Source: Flammula alnicola (Eukaryota; Basidiomycota; Agaricomycetes; Agaricales; Strophariaceae). Taken from it: a stretch of DNA of 64,000 nt. The DNA is taken from the NCBI GenBank assembly GCA_015499995.1, contig JADNRV010000064.1:209751-273750 (forward strand), given 5' to 3'. Made by a program: the position numbers and the translations under genes. The notes under the pieces were generated by a model. It did not search any database, was not told where the DNA came from, and saw nothing but the letters and a program-made list of their open reading frames with translations. Positions 46,219 through 58,722 of this stretch are shown here, in pieces (the first letter of the stretch is position 1; each line of letters begins with the position of its first letter).

Positions 46219-46389
46219 GGCCTGGGGGTGGAAGGATGAGCCGTGGGGTATCGAAAAATGAATCGTGGAGTTTACCACGTACCGGGCAGGTCTCCCTCTG
46301 CCAGGGTCTACAAGTTCGCCTCCGCCCTCACTGATGAGTCCTCGCACACAGCCACCCACCCCTTTCTAGGGCCAAAGGAGAGACGCCAT

Positions 46390-46800
46390 TGCTCGGACAC
46401 GATGACACGATGACAGCGACAAGGTGGAAGCAGCAGCAGCAGCAGCACGACCACTGCTGCTGCTCGTATATGGCGAGGATGACAAAGTGGGCCCAGCACC
46501 AGCACCAGAACCGCTGCTGCTGCTCCGATACAGCGACGACGGCGGCAAGGTGGCAGGAGCAGCATCAGCATGACAGCAGCCCCTGGGATACAGCAACAAC
46601 AATGGCCAGGTGGCATGAGCAGTGGCAGCATGACAGCTGCTGGGATAACACGACGACGGTAAGGTGGGAGCAGTGGCAGCAATATGATGGCTGCTGTTGC
46701 TCAATACGGTGATGGCGACGAGGTGGGCGGAGTGCCAGCAGCACGATCACTGTTGCTGCTCCGTTATGGCACTGACAGTGAGGTGGGAGGGTGGCAGCAA
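46390..46800. repeat. E2 right hairpin-unit array
   Basis: About seven units of 55-60 bp with AAGGTGGGAGCAG..GCAGCA, a loop, and GCTGCTG...GGATACGACGACG. It resembles the E1 right array more than the E2 left one. Confidence 0.72.
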
Positions 46801-47820
46801 TGATGCGACAACACAGAGGAGAACGAGGATCAGCAGCAGGAGAGGCGACGACGTGTATTACTCACGTTGACATGTGCCCTCCTTGCTCGCTTATCCTCCT
46901 TTCACTCCTGTATCTGATATTTTCTTTGTTGTATATCTTATGACCAGTACATAGCACAGTTCCAATGTATTCAATGTGTTCTATTTACTCTGTTTTACCT
47001 GAGGTTCTCGAGCACAGAGACAGCAGGCAAAAATGAACCATGTCTATTTTTAAACCTGCATGGCGTGGGATTAATGGAAAGTATCTAATCTATAGATAAC
47101 AGAGACAGGAGCTGAGGCACAGGTGTCTGCATCTAAAAATATTGAGGTGGGCGCTTTCTGGCTATCTAATCTATAGATAACGAAACAAGGCACAAGCGCT
47201 AGCGTCTAAAAATATCACACTAGGGCGCTTTTCGTCTAATTTTAGAATGTCATCCAAAGGCATCCTCATCAGTCCACCCATCCCCACCCCGTGTGAGGTG
47301 CGCAAAGGGTGGCAATGGGTAGCAATATATTACTAGACCCTATTAGATTTTTCCCCGTGCTCCAAACCGCCCCCAACGATGAGCAAGAGGACAAATGCAA
47401 GCCCGAGCATCATTTCCCACATTATTGACAGTTGTTTAACAGCAGCCCTGCCCCAAATAGGAACATCATCCAAAGCCATTCTCGTCAATCCACCCATCCC
47501 CGCCCTCCCCGAGGCGCGCAAACGGTGGGGGCAGGTCAGAATATATTAATAGCTCCCATTATATTTTTTTCCGCACCCAAAAGCGCCCCCAACGATGAGC
47601 AGCACCCAAAATACAGTGCCGGACATCATTTCTGGCATTGTTGACACCTATTTACCATTACCCGCCCCAACAACAAGCACCAAAGCCATCTCTGGCACCC
47701 AGATATTATGTTGCATAGTGTTGGGCAACTGCCCAAGGGGGTTGTTAGCCTTGTGGATGTACACTCCTTATTGGCAGGCAGCCTAGGTATCATACATGAT
47801 ACTAGCACATACAGGTGCTG

Positions 47821-48046
47821 TCTTTGACTTGGCCTATTCACTTCAGGTTGGTACTAGATTGAAGCCATTTTGTATTGGTTTGTCGGCTCAAGACTTAGCC
47901 GTAGGTAGGCTACCTTGACTCATAGCTAGTTGATGCATTTTGCGCGTCTTTCTAGCTCCTGTTGTCTCAGATTTATAAGACTTGTCATCTGTGTCTGCTG
48001 CGTAGATTTAACGTTCCCAGAATTTGGTGTCTTTGAATGTTCCTTA
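47821..48046. other. No gene; left edge of the G4 leader
   Basis: Between the E2 end and the G4 leader. By analogy with G1 and G3 this could be an LTR fragment, but I could not align it with LTR A or B. Confidence 0.3.
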
Positions 48047-48073
48047 GTGTCCCCCCTCCCCCACACTTACAAC

Positions 48074-48091
48074 TTGACTGTCCACAGTCAA
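48074..48091 (+). promoter_or_regulatory. Dyad upstream of G4
   Basis: TTGACTG-TCCA-CAGTCAA has perfect 7-bp arms. CTCCCCCACACTT lies just before it (about 48055-48067), and a GTATAAAACC TATA-like box near 48268-48277. Confidence 0.65.
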
Positions 48092-48341
48092 AGCTCAAGT
48101 GCGTGCCATCGGGGGTGCCATGCCAGCTGAATTTTCATGTGCAAGGCACCTTCATCGGACCAGGACGCCCACTTGTAATGGGGCCGTTTCACTCGTAAAA
48201 TTTTACTTCACAGGCTCTTGACCCGACACGCCCCGCTCCCTGGCTCGAGCGTCAGAAAGATGCGGGAAGTATAAAACCCAAGTCGACAGACCAGTGACAG
48301 TCAGGGACTTCAGTGTTTCTAACCTCGCATCCTTCTGTGTT

Positions 48342-49735
48342 ATGTCGCCTCAGGACTCTACGGTCAAAGATGGTTTACCTGGCTTCAATGCAGCTGTCAG
48401 CTCGTTGGGCAACTATATCGCGCTTCGTGCGCTTTATGGCCATTTGCCTAGTGTCACCATCCGATACTTGGCTGATGAGCTCGTGGCAGTTGTCAAGCCT
48501 ATTGTGCGTAGTTATTGACTCCATCCATGGTACCGAATCTTTTTACAACTGATGCGTCCGTTTCATGCGTCTTTCGCAGCTTCCTTGGGCTGCAACCACA
48601 GACGTACTGCTCGCCAACCAAGCAGCCTGTGATTTGTTACTTCACATGCAGAAAGAACACCTGTCACTCAAAGACCTTGCAGGCCTCGGATACCAGCCAC
48701 CTCAACCCCTTATTGCTCTGCTCAACATAACCTATTGAATTTATACTCATAGGAACCTGAAGAGTGCTGAAGCGTTGAAGGGTAAGGAGCGCGACCACAT
48801 CTCCGAAGCACAGCTCAGGGAGAATGCCAAGCACACCGCTAAGGAGGTAAGGTAGTACACCTTTCATTCATCTCTTGTTTAACTTTACTGCCAGGCTCGT
48901 CGTCGCCGCGTCAAATCCAAGGCCGCCCTCACTGATACTGATGAAGACATGGAACCTGTTGTTATCACCGGTGACTGCGAGACACCCCCAGTTCAGGGAG
49001 AGCCAGTAAATGGTCCATTTTATTTCATTTATTCTGACTAACACCCAAACTTATTAGATGCATGTCGACGACACCTCTATCTCGAAGGACGCCAGTCCCA
49101 CACCGTCTGCTGAAGCTCCGAAGGGTAAGACGCCCCCCACTTGGCCCCGTAACATGGTCAAGAAAACTACCGTGCATGCATCTTCAATTATACGTGTGTT
49201 TCTCAGACTGCTGATTACATGTGTCGTTCATTATCAGTCCGAGTGTCACCCCGAGGTGTGGTATCTTCCTTTAACGTTCATTTCTGGAGTCGATACTAAC
49301 TCCCCGGAATATCGCAAGGCCTCCAAATATGTCCTTCATGGCAGCAGCAAGGCAACTACCTCCAGCAAGCGCCAGCGGTCTACTGCCTCCGTTATGACTG
49401 TCACCGCCAGTCCTTTGCCTGGTATGCATAATTTTCCATGTGAAACGCTCCTCGTTATGCTTATACGTGCAGCTTCAGCCATCGTTAGTGATCCTCAAGT
49501 TGCGGATGCTCTTGACTGCGTTAAAGCCTTACAAGATGAGGAACAGTTAACTGCTACTCGTCGAGGTATCCTTAAAACGCACGAGATTCTGCTTGGTCAC
49601 CTCAATGAACATAACTATCACCTTTGCTACAACTTGTGTATGCACGAGATAGTTATTGGCGAACTTACTCACTGGAGCGAGGAGCATGACCCTGGTGCAC
49701 ACCTGTTTCGTGCGTGTTTCTAATCCCTGTCTGAT
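48342..49735 (+). CDS. G4: unrecognised spliced gene
   Basis: The ATG at 48342 gives MSPQDSTVKDGLPGFNAAVS... (to about 48505). Exons follow from about 48580 (LPWAATTDVLLANQAACDLL), about 48752 (NLKSAEALKGKERDHI), about 48896 (ARRRRVKSKAALTDTDEDME) and 49058 (MHVDDTSISKDASPTPSAEA). The 3' part, 49420-49735, reads ASAIVSDPQVADALDCVKAL and ends HDPGAHLFRACF. The middle is Lys/Arg-rich followed by acidic and Pro/Ser-rich segments, like G3. The Cys cluster seen in G1 is not clear here, and the 49170-49260 segment needs an uncertain splice. Product unknown. The gene abuts the end of a decayed gypsy pol on the opposite strand. Confidence 0.45.
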
Positions 49736-49916
49736 GCTCTCATTTTTCCAACAGGTTGCCCCGTTCCTCGTTAGACGCGTCCATCGCTCTTTTGTCAGAC
49801 TTCCGACCTGATACTGTAGCAAGAGGTTTTTCCACTCCAACGCGCGGAAATGTTCACTTCCAGTAGTACATCATCAATTTGTACTTGTTCGCGTAGAGTT
49901 TTTCCCTCAATGCTAC

Positions 49917-52824
49917 TTATGCATCTTCATCGCTGTCCGATTCTAAGTCTGGCTTGCTTGCATCATCTAAGTTTCTAATAGGCACCTTGGCAAATGTCAA
50001 GTCTTTGGTACCGGCATAGTCCTCTTCCCCAGGTTCATCTAAGTCCAGCACTTTCTGCAGACCTCTCACAGATATTGCGAGCCAGTCTAATACTTTCTCT
50101 GGCAGCTCTATCTTTTCATGCACGTAATAAGGGAGTACGCGGAATGCGCCTACTTTGTGGTGCCATAAAGCGCCATTTATTTCCGCCACTACATATGAAC
50201 CGCCCATAGTTCGCCTTATGACTACTACTGGTCCCACATAGCGTGGCTTCATTTTCTTGTCGAGATTGGATTCAATCGAGCTATTTCGAAACAAAATTAA
50301 ATCGCCTGGTTTGAAATCGAAGTCCTTGATCACCGCTTGGCGATCGGTCTCATATTTCAACAAATGCGCGGCTTTTTCTTTGCTCATGCGTTCCCTCATT
50401 TTGTCAATGTGGACCGAGTGCTTGGCTAATGCTTTGGCGTGAAAACCAATTAACTCCGCATCTGATAATACTCTGCCTGGTAGTTTAACTAACCAGGTGG
50501 CTTCAAGCACATCTAACGGTACAATAGGATGTGCTGCAGTTACCATGAAGAATGGCGAGCAACCCAACCTTTTCCTAACTGAGATGTGGTCCGCCCACAG
50601 TACATGATGCAAGAACCAGAACCACTTAGCGACATTGCTGCCAGTTGCTTTGTATAACATTCCAATGCGGCTGCTTGATGGACCCATTCACGCGGGAATT
50701 GTATGGTGATATGCATATACCCTTTATGCCATACTTGTCTGCTAACCAGCATACAGCGGCTTTGAAGGGTCCGCCATTATCTGTCACCATTTCCACTAGA
50801 CATCCCCAATGGCAAATTATGTCTTCAAACATCCATTTCCCAATTGACGCGGCATCTGCAGTTAGGGGCGCTCGCACCTCAGGCCAGGAAGTTAAATGAC
50901 AATGGCCATGAACAATGTATTTACACCCATTTGACTTAGGTGTCATGTGCATATCTGCGTGGACTACCTGGAATACCGACGGAGTGTGTATTTCAATTGG
51001 CGGGATTTCTATTAGCGCCTTTTGGCGTTCTTGGCACATATTGCAGGTTTTAATATACCATACAATGTCCTTAGCCATTTCAGGCCACCAAAACCTCTGC
51101 CCGATCAACTCTTTTGTTGAGTACACTCTGCGATGTCCCAGACTGTCATGCGCTGATTTTAACATATACATGTGGTGCTCTTTCTCCACAACTAACTTGT
51201 GCATGGAATTTTCCCCGTGTCGATATAGACGCCCTTCTTTATCCAAGAAGAAGTTACTAGCCCAATGCCTGAACTTTTTATATTCCTTTCCCGTTTTGCA
51301 GTGATAGGGTTGTACACTTATATCCTGTAGCCATTTCTTTACAATGGGTAGCAAGGAATCATAATGTGCGCTGATTTTTCCATGGTGTTCCTCTGGGTAT
51401 GGAGTGCATCTCTCAGGACTATCCCTTTCCTCCAGATCAGGTAGTAGTTCGTTATTCAATATCTTCGATACCAGGACTGAGACTTGCTTGGGTTTATGGT
51501 TGGTCTTACTTTGCCAGAATGCACTTAATTCTGTGTGGTCATTCTGCATGTCTTTCTGTGCCTCATGTGTTTCCGCGTCAAAGTCAGCTATCGAGGTCAT
51601 GAAACCTTTATAATAACCTCCTTCATCATCGATTTTATCATAGAACTCGTTGATTGGGATTGGACGAGGTTGACTCGCGTCTGCCATTACTGCCTCTATA
51701 CAGTATCCCCCTCTGGTATCTATTTTGTCGCAGAATTCTTCAATCGAAATTGGCTGAGGCTCAGTTGGGTCCACAATGACAACTTCAGGTGGCCCTCCTG
51801 GGTCCTCTTTATCTTTATCAATATTAGAATATTCATCATCCCCTGGGTAGTGTTGTCTGCGCGACAATCCATCAGGGCCAAATGTCGCTCCTGCTTTGTG
51901 TCTAAGCGTGAAATGGAATAGCTTGATATTATCTATCCATCTATTAATAGTTGCATTAGGCATCATATCAGGATTTTCCAACATTCCAATGATATAGGAT
52001 GTGTCCATCTCTACGATGAGTTTTCGCATGCCTATGAGCCAGGTTTTACACACGTATAACGCTGGCATCATTCCAAACAATTTGCGCTTGGGCTGTGAGA
52101 AGCATGCTTCTCTCTCGTTAAGGGGTATGGACCCGAAACGCGCATAGAATTTGTTCTTTGGATTTTCTGCATCTTCTTGAAAGATGTAATACCCGACTGC
52201 TTTGTAGGATGTATCGACAGCTAACACTACCGTGCCTTGTCCATCATAATCAATAGGTCGCAGAGCTTTAACTACTAGCAGTCCATCTTTGAGCATTTGC
52301 ATACTCTCTTCATTGTCAGGACCCCATTCAAACGGCGCGTCATCTTTTAATATTTTACTGAGATGCTTGGCTCTTCTACTGAAGTTTGGTATGAAGATGC
52401 GCAATATGCCACAGTGCCAATAAACGCGCGTATTCCGCTCTTGTCTTCGCAAGGTCCCCAGTTCGTAATGACTTTGATTCTTTCTGTAGTGGGTTTCTGC
52501 CCTTCAAAGGTACACAAGTGTCCTACTACCAGTATTTCACTAGCGCAGATTACGGTTTTATGTCCTGAGAACGTTCCCCCGCAATATTTCATTCTCTGGA
52601 GGATGCGGTTAACATTATTCATATGTTCCCATACAAACCGCCGTATCCCCTTATTTTCTGCAATGGTCTCATATTCACCATCTTTATTTGGTACTGCGAA
52701 GCTGGACCGCGGACCGGGACATCATCAATGTAAGGAATAGTATAGTCTGGTATCTCTGGTTGTAAGATATGTGTTACATCATCGTGAAAGATAGGGACCG
52801 AGTTTGTCCAACCCATAGGTAGCG
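49917..52824 (-). pseudogene. gypsy RT (C-terminal part), RNase H and integrase
   Basis: RT palm: TLPMGWTNSVPIFHDDVTHIL and PYIDDVP (YxDD form YIDD, near 52730-52741). A frame change follows near 52620. The thumb-connection reads VVGHLCTFEGQKP. RNase H contains VLAVDTSYKAVGYY and FHFTLRHKAG. Integrase has a zinc region (H...H then CNMCQERQK), then VVHADMHM and VTDNGGPFK for the two Asp residues. Where the catalytic Glu is expected (NG..ER-type motif) the sequence reads NGSIKQPHW, with AAG at 50674-50676. A further frame change near 50660 leads into the C-terminal domain ending LESDSDEDA. Not functional. Confidence 0.9.
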
Positions 52825-52827
52825 TTA

Positions 52828-53060
52828 CACTGTGGGAGCGGCTTAGGTTGCGAGCAACCAAGGTCAGGCTGAAAAGTAGATTTCAACCTGTCCTCGGTTG
52901 ATTATTAGGTTGATTTAATTCAACCTAATAATTAGGTTGCGCGGCAACCTATCAAAACAACCTGGAAGGTAATGATATTAACACTACATATTTAGTAGTA
53001 CATGTAGGCTACTTTTCAACCAGGCTTGTCGACCAGTACATAGCTACATAGCAACCTAAC
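52828..53060. repeat. CACTA left end with subterminal repeats
   Basis: AGGTTG or CAACCT occurs about ten times in both orientations, including a palindromic AACCTAATAATTAGGTT near 52918-52935. Confidence 0.85.
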
Positions 53061-54630
53061 ACCGTGTACTCCAGCCCCGGGACAAATATGCAGTCAATCT
53101 GGTAGAAAGTTATCACGAGAGGAAGAGGTGAGTGATGGGAGCATTACGGTTAATCGAAAGCCTTGGCTATTCAAACTCCGCATTCATTTCAGCGGTATCA
53201 CTGAAGTGCGCGGGTCTTGGGCCGTCACCACCTTTCATCATCTCTCTGTCACCAGTAGGCTTGCGTATCTTATTCCATTCTTCCCGCCATGTCCAGTCCT
53301 CCCACCCTACCTTATTCAAGAGGAGTGAGTCCCTTTGAGGAGTCACAGCAACGAAGCACCATTGCATCAAGTGTAACAGAGGAGGATTCCATGGCGGTGT
53401 TCGATGCAAGTCTGCTGCAAATCCAAATTTATTCTTACTAACCTGCTAATTGTAGATTCGAACAGGATGTTGGCGTCCTGCTCCAATAGCCCTCGACCTC
53501 CCTTTGAAACCCCCGCAATGGCCCACAACTCGACCACTTACACAGGCTACACATCCTACACAAACACTCGTGAGTTCAAATATACATGAACATCTATTAT
53601 CTCAATTCATAAATGCCATCTAGTTTACTTGCGAGCCCGAGTCAGACTCAAGATCTTCAACTTTCGTCCCAACCGCTGTCAACAGCGACCCCGCCGGCGA
53701 AATCAAACTCACCACCAAGAAAGCACGGCGAATCGCAAGGCTCTCGCAAGAAATTCAAGCCCTGGATCGAGCTTCTAGACGTAGAAGACAGACGCGGGAC
53801 CACTTATTGCGAGGAGCATTGGGATTGGGGGATAAGGATAGCTGGTAAATGGTATGATTCGATTGTATTTTCTGTATACATCTTCTATGTACAATCCTAT
53901 ACATCCTATTACTACAATTCAAGTTCTATCTTGATCTATCCTTCTTGACCCACGTCATTTGCTTATAATACTCACGATCTCGGTCAATCACGGTGGCCTC
54001 TGTGACCTGTCTGTACATGCGAATCTGTATACGTTGAGACACGCCCTCTATGCCCAATGTTACCTGGCACCCCTCTGGCTAACCTGCTTTACACGCAACA
54101 CACGCAATACTGCAGATGGATGGCAGCTTACACAGTAAGGTGAGCAACAATATGCAACACTGATAAGAACTGTGTACGTACCTGACCTTTTGTCCCCAGC
54201 ATATGACTTCGGCGACGGCCCTCATCTCGCCATCATTCTCCCAACTCCATCCCATCATCCCCCACATCCGTCCATTCTTCTTCATCCACCATCTTTGAAC
54301 AAGATATCATCATCACCCCCAAACACCCACCATCACCCAGCAAACCCCCACAGAATTCCGCGTGCGACAGGCACTGAGCAACTCGAACAATCGGTGGGTG
54401 CCATCCGTCCTTGATAGTGCAGCTTCTGATAGTGCATCCTCGCTGGTCTCGAAGATATCGACGTTGTCGCAGCAAGTGGCCGTAGTCGTGATGGCGAAGA
54501 AGAGGTCGTGGCGTTGAGCTCGAGGATCATTTGGGCGCGGGTGCCTAGTTCCCAGCTAGTGTGTCCAGCTAGTGTGTGGGTGGTTAGTTGGGGTGTTGGA
54601 GGCACTAGGGGCTACACACCTCTCTAGATG
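53061..54630 (+). other. CACTA left third; possible small unknown gene
   Basis: The best open stretch is 53613-53948 (111 aa, with WIELLDVEDRRGTTYCEEHW and GIRIAGKWYDSIVF). An overlapping frame gives another plausible Lys/Arg-rich segment, so splicing is unclear. 54230-54350 is C/A-rich low complexity. No family is recognised. It might be a cargo gene or part of a third transposon gene. Confidence 0.3.
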
Positions 54631-54639
54631 CGGTCCGAC

Positions 54640-54808
54640 CATGCCGAGGCCCGACGTTGAGTTTTGCCACAAAGTCACGTGTGGCAAAACTCGACGTCGG
54701 GCCTCGGCATGATGTCCGGCTTGTTTTTTCACACTGCAACGCTTTTGCCATAAAGTCACGTGTGGCAAAAGCGTTGCAGTGTGAAAACATTGTTTTTTAA
54801 AAACAATG
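54640..54808. repeat. Three consecutive hairpins in CACTA
   Basis: Hairpin 1 is 54640-54711 (outer stem CATGCCGAGGCCCGACG). Hairpin 2 is 54726-54787 (outer stem TTTTCACACTGCAACGC). Both share the same tip, TTTTGCCA.AAAGTCACGTG followed by TGGCAAAA. Hairpin 3 is the 21-bp palindrome CATTGTTTTT-T-AAAAACAATG at 54788-54808. Confidence 0.92.
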
Positions 54809-54829
54809 CACATCCTTGCACTGTATCAC

Positions 54830-55470
54830 ACACCACCCTCGCACGCCCGCCACCTACGGGGACCTCCTTAAATCGCTGCTCCTCTGGCTTGACCACTATC
54901 AACCAAATAGCAAACCAGATCCGCGTGGGGCAGATTGATATTGGCATCAGTGCGTACCCAACTATACACATAGTCTGGCTTCTCTACTCGCCATACGCCT
55001 TACACCTGCTTACCTCAGTCCCTCCACGGTCCTTGTTATTTTGTTTCCAGGTGCGGGTGTCGAGTCGTCGAAGTGCTCATCACCCAAATGCACCCGGCCC
55101 TTGCATGCCCACCACAGCTCACGGCGTGGCTCCCACCTCGACCCCAGCGCTCTCGCTCTCTGCAGGTCTTCACCACCGTCCACACCAAGTTTGGGCACTG
55201 CGCCAATGAGGAGTACCGCACAACCAGGAAGAGACAGGGATGAGGTTGAGCAGGAGGTTTGGAGTCTTGTCGAACCTCAGTGAGTATTTCGGCACTTCCT
55301 TTCCTGCCCACGTCGAGCAGGACGCAACAACGTTGTTCGATGGTTATCGGTCCTTTCGATATTCCCTGCCTGTCTCGCCCTTGAGCGCAGCGCCTGTCAC
55401 ATCCCAAGACAAGTTTCATTGGAGTGTATGTAGAATAAATTATACGGCTTATTATGTATCTACTATGCGG
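54830..55470. other. CACTA interior, no recognised gene
   Basis: Short open stretches on both strands (for example CSSPKCTRPLHAHH on the plus strand near 55070-55115) with possible intron borders (TTTCCAG near 55051). No consistent gene model was found. Confidence 0.3.
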
Positions 55471-55474
55471 GTTA

Positions 55475-58400
55475 TTATATATCTACATCCTCACAAATTG
55501 CACGAACAAGGGAACCGCTTCTGTCAATGATTCCCCAGCTATCCTTTCCATCGACTACCCTTCCAACCAGGCATTGTACACTAGTAATGTCAACGAAATG
55601 AAGGGCACCCGTGTCCTTATAGAAATGGAAATCGAGATCTTTGAGGTTTGGATCTGCTGGCTCAAGTTTGCATGTACGAATAGCCGCGAGTATGGCGACA
55701 TCGTGGCGTGGTTCATCGAGGTCAAGCATTTTGCCGATTTTGGGATCTGAGAATTTGACAACAAAAATATGTTGTAGCTGACCGTAGAACGTTTCAAGGC
55801 GAAGTTCGGGCGCCTTCCGAGTACTCTTCTCATGTATATCCACGTACATCGCATACTAAAGTATATAGTCATTAATATAATATCAGAATAAAACCGAATC
55901 GACTTACTCTGACAAATGTAGCATCACGAGTATCGTCCAGCGAGCTCGCCAAAGACGATGCGTGCATTGTATCGCCTTCCTCTGAATCTACTCGTCGGAC
56001 CTTACCCCACTCCTGAAGGGTTGATTGCCGTAGCAATTCACGCACACGACCCATATGCAATCCTGAGCGAGTTGAAAGGGAGGCACAGATACCAGTAGAT
56101 ATAGCGGAAGGAAGACTTGTAACCGGCTTCGAAGAGGGCAGAAGTAAAATGTCGGGATCTAAAAGAAAAGATAAGTGAGTGATTTAATGTAATCAAGTTC
56201 AAAAACATACATGCAGGGTGTGCGTACGTGCCGGCCACAGTACCACGATGAGCTCGAAGGGATAGCTCTTCTGCGACATTATGGACAACCTTGATCTGTG
56301 TAAGTTGTGCATCATCCACAACGTATCGATCAAGAGTGGCGTAAGGAAAGCGTCGGCTTCGAAGGGCGGGCTGCAATCGGCCACAATAGCGTTCCATTGG
56401 AAACGCCCAATAGCACCATACAGGGCCCACCGCCTTTATATGATCTGCGATGTGCAAAAGGGCATGGATCGTCAGAGGGCATGCTGACAGACGTCCAGGA
56501 TTGTGCTGATAGTAGATTCTGAATGAAGTGAATATGAATAAGAATGAAATCATGAACTAAGGTACTCACGTCTCGTAGTCTTTAACCCATCTGATGAACC
56601 CTACCCTCACCTCCTCGATTTCCTCATCGGAAATCTCGAATTGAAGACAGATATTGAGGAGCCGCACAAGACTCACAAAATGCTTGAAGTATTTGACATG
56701 TTTGAAGCGATGGCGAAGAAGGACGGGTCCCAAATACAAGGTCCAGAATGACCACATCTCGGCGGAGACATTGGATTTGTCTGTCGAGATATTGGGGATG
56801 CGGCTACCATAGCTGGAAGGAATAGTTGATCCTGACTTTGCCGTTGCTTCTCCGATGGCCTCCCAGACCTTATCCTCCAACTGATAGGACTCGGTACCCT
56901 CATCAAGACCCTTAAACTCGCCCGTCCAATGAAGGACAAGATTCTTTACCAGGTTTTCCCAGATAAGATGCATGAAGTCATACGAGAAAGATGTGGGGAA
57001 TATAACTGATCCGAGAAGAGATAAGGCGGGAATACTTTTGATACCATACTGTCGGGATAACCGATTTGCCTCGACATCAGTTGTGGCAGCTTGGACCTCA
57101 TCAGCCTGAGCGAGAAGCCTTGAATGCGTGCGAAGAGGAAGAGCACTGAGGTCGTAATTCTTGACAGCTGTGGGATTGGTGAGAACATCTGGGTGATTTG
57201 CGTGGTAGTGGGGAACGTAAAGTGTGGTTCCTCGTACGTTGGGTACCGGTAATCCCGTAATTTCGCACATACGGCATGGAGAAAAGCCATTATGACCTTT
57301 CATATGCATCAGAAGCGAAATTGCAGGGATATCACCAAAGATGAGGAGGAGATAGGCATGGAGGAGAAAAAGCTCGGCCTTGAGAATGTCAAATGCACGC
57401 ACACCTTTAGCAAGGCGGATGAGCTCAAGGATAAATGGCCAAAGAAAGGAGTCGACATCGACTGGCTTCTTGGGACCAGGAATGACACCGAGCGATAAGA
57501 TTTCGACAGCGTGGAAACATTTTTCCGGAGGTAGATTATAATTGAAGACGATGAGGGGCCACGCAGTGGATTTACACCGTTTGAAGGGTGCAAACCCATC
57601 CGTGGAGAGGCCGAGTGCCACGTCGCGTGGATCTGAGAAATAGGTGTGGGCGAGGTTTTCATCACAGACTTTTACGTTCTTCTGACACAATCCACGATAC
57701 AAGGTCCCATCGAATACGTCATTTGTTGTTCCGGGCTGGTGGTTGTGTCGTGAGCGATATTCCATATCTTTGGCGACATCTTTATTGCTGAGGAAGCCGA
57801 GAAGACGTGATATGAGCGGGATATAGGTGAAACGTTTGCGTGGTTTGCCGCTGGGGTAGAAACGGAGCTCGTTACAATAAGGACAAGCTGTTAGGTCCTT
57901 ATGCGCTCCTGTATAGCAGCAACAAGAGTTCAGACAGCAGTCATAGAGCTCGGGTTTAAAGCCTGACAAGAACTGTACACGCGAACAGGTTGCATCCAGT
58001 GACGGGATGGGAGGGTCTCCAGGTGCAGGAGGAAACGCCCGTGGTATTTTGGCAAAGCCACGGTCCGAAATGTGGGTTTGTTGTTTGAATGAGAATGCGC
58101 GACATATGGCATGATCATAAGAGCTAAGCTTGTCCGCTATAATCACCTAGGTCAATTTTCCCTACCAAAAGAATCAAGGACATTAAATCAGCTCACCGAC
58201 ACCAGCAGCATCCTGCTCATATGATTCTCCAAGTTGATCCCAGGACGATAAACCCTTACCCGACTCATAAGCATCCCAGTCAGGATATTCCTCCCCATCT
58301 GTGCTGTTTCCGTCTATCTCTCCATCTGTGACTGACTCTAAATCGCCATTGTCAGGCTCATTTTGTTCTGTCTCCCAAATCATCCGGCGTTGCTGGTACC

Positions 58401-58722
58401 AACTATGGAGGATCTCTTCCTCATCTGCACTGGCTTCCATACCGGCGGGTGGTGAAAGCAGATTATCAGGCAGTGAAGGCAGATTATCGGGTGGTGTAGG
58501 TTCATGTTCCATTGCGATATCATGTTCGTTGTCGCCATTTCCATTGGAATCGCTTTCCGAGTCCGATGGTAGATCGTAAATTCGGCGCATATTTGACGGT
58601 GCATGTGGACTTGAGTTTGGGCGAGTATGTAGATAAGTAGTATGGAGGCGATGGCAACGTTCTCGATATTTTGTGATTCTTTTGTTGCAGCATAGACAAA
58701 GAACTAGATTTGAGCAGCCCAT
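55475..58722 (-). CDS. CACTA transposase, tnp2 family
   Basis: First exon from the ATG at 58720-58722 (MGCSNLVLCLCCNKRITKYR, a Cys/His-rich start) to about 58197, with a long acidic Asp/Ser/Glu linker. An in-frame upstream Met exists at 58797. Main exon 56570-58146: a CxxC zinc region (SCCCYTGAHKDLTACPYCNE), then STDGFAPFKRCKSTAWPLIV, the core tnp2 signature, then PGPKKPVDVDSFLWPFILEL and HMKGHNGFSPCRMCEITG. Later exons: about 56211-56527 (AVGPVWCYWAFPMERYCGRL), about 55908-56160 and 55475-55855, ending at GIIDRSG...EDVDI. The exact splice after the first exon is uncertain. No stop lies inside the exons. It cuts and joins CACTA ends, probably recognising the AGGTTG repeats. Confidence 0.92.

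Larger units (their letters stand above)
42831..47820. mobile_element. E2: non-coding inverted-repeat element related to E1, opposite orientation
   Basis: The left end CAGCCATGTAAGCTAGAATT matches the right end of E1. The right end (complement) CACCTGTATGTGCTAG matches the left end of E1. Both continue TATGATACC...GGCTG. The arms mirror each other: subterminal repeats at 42900-43640 and 46980-47780, hairpin-unit arrays at 43710-44200 and 46390-46800, and palindromes at 44407-44713 and 46161-46218. The core (44750-46160) contains a separate long hairpin. No flanking duplication was found, so one side may have been rearranged. No gene. Confidence 0.8.
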
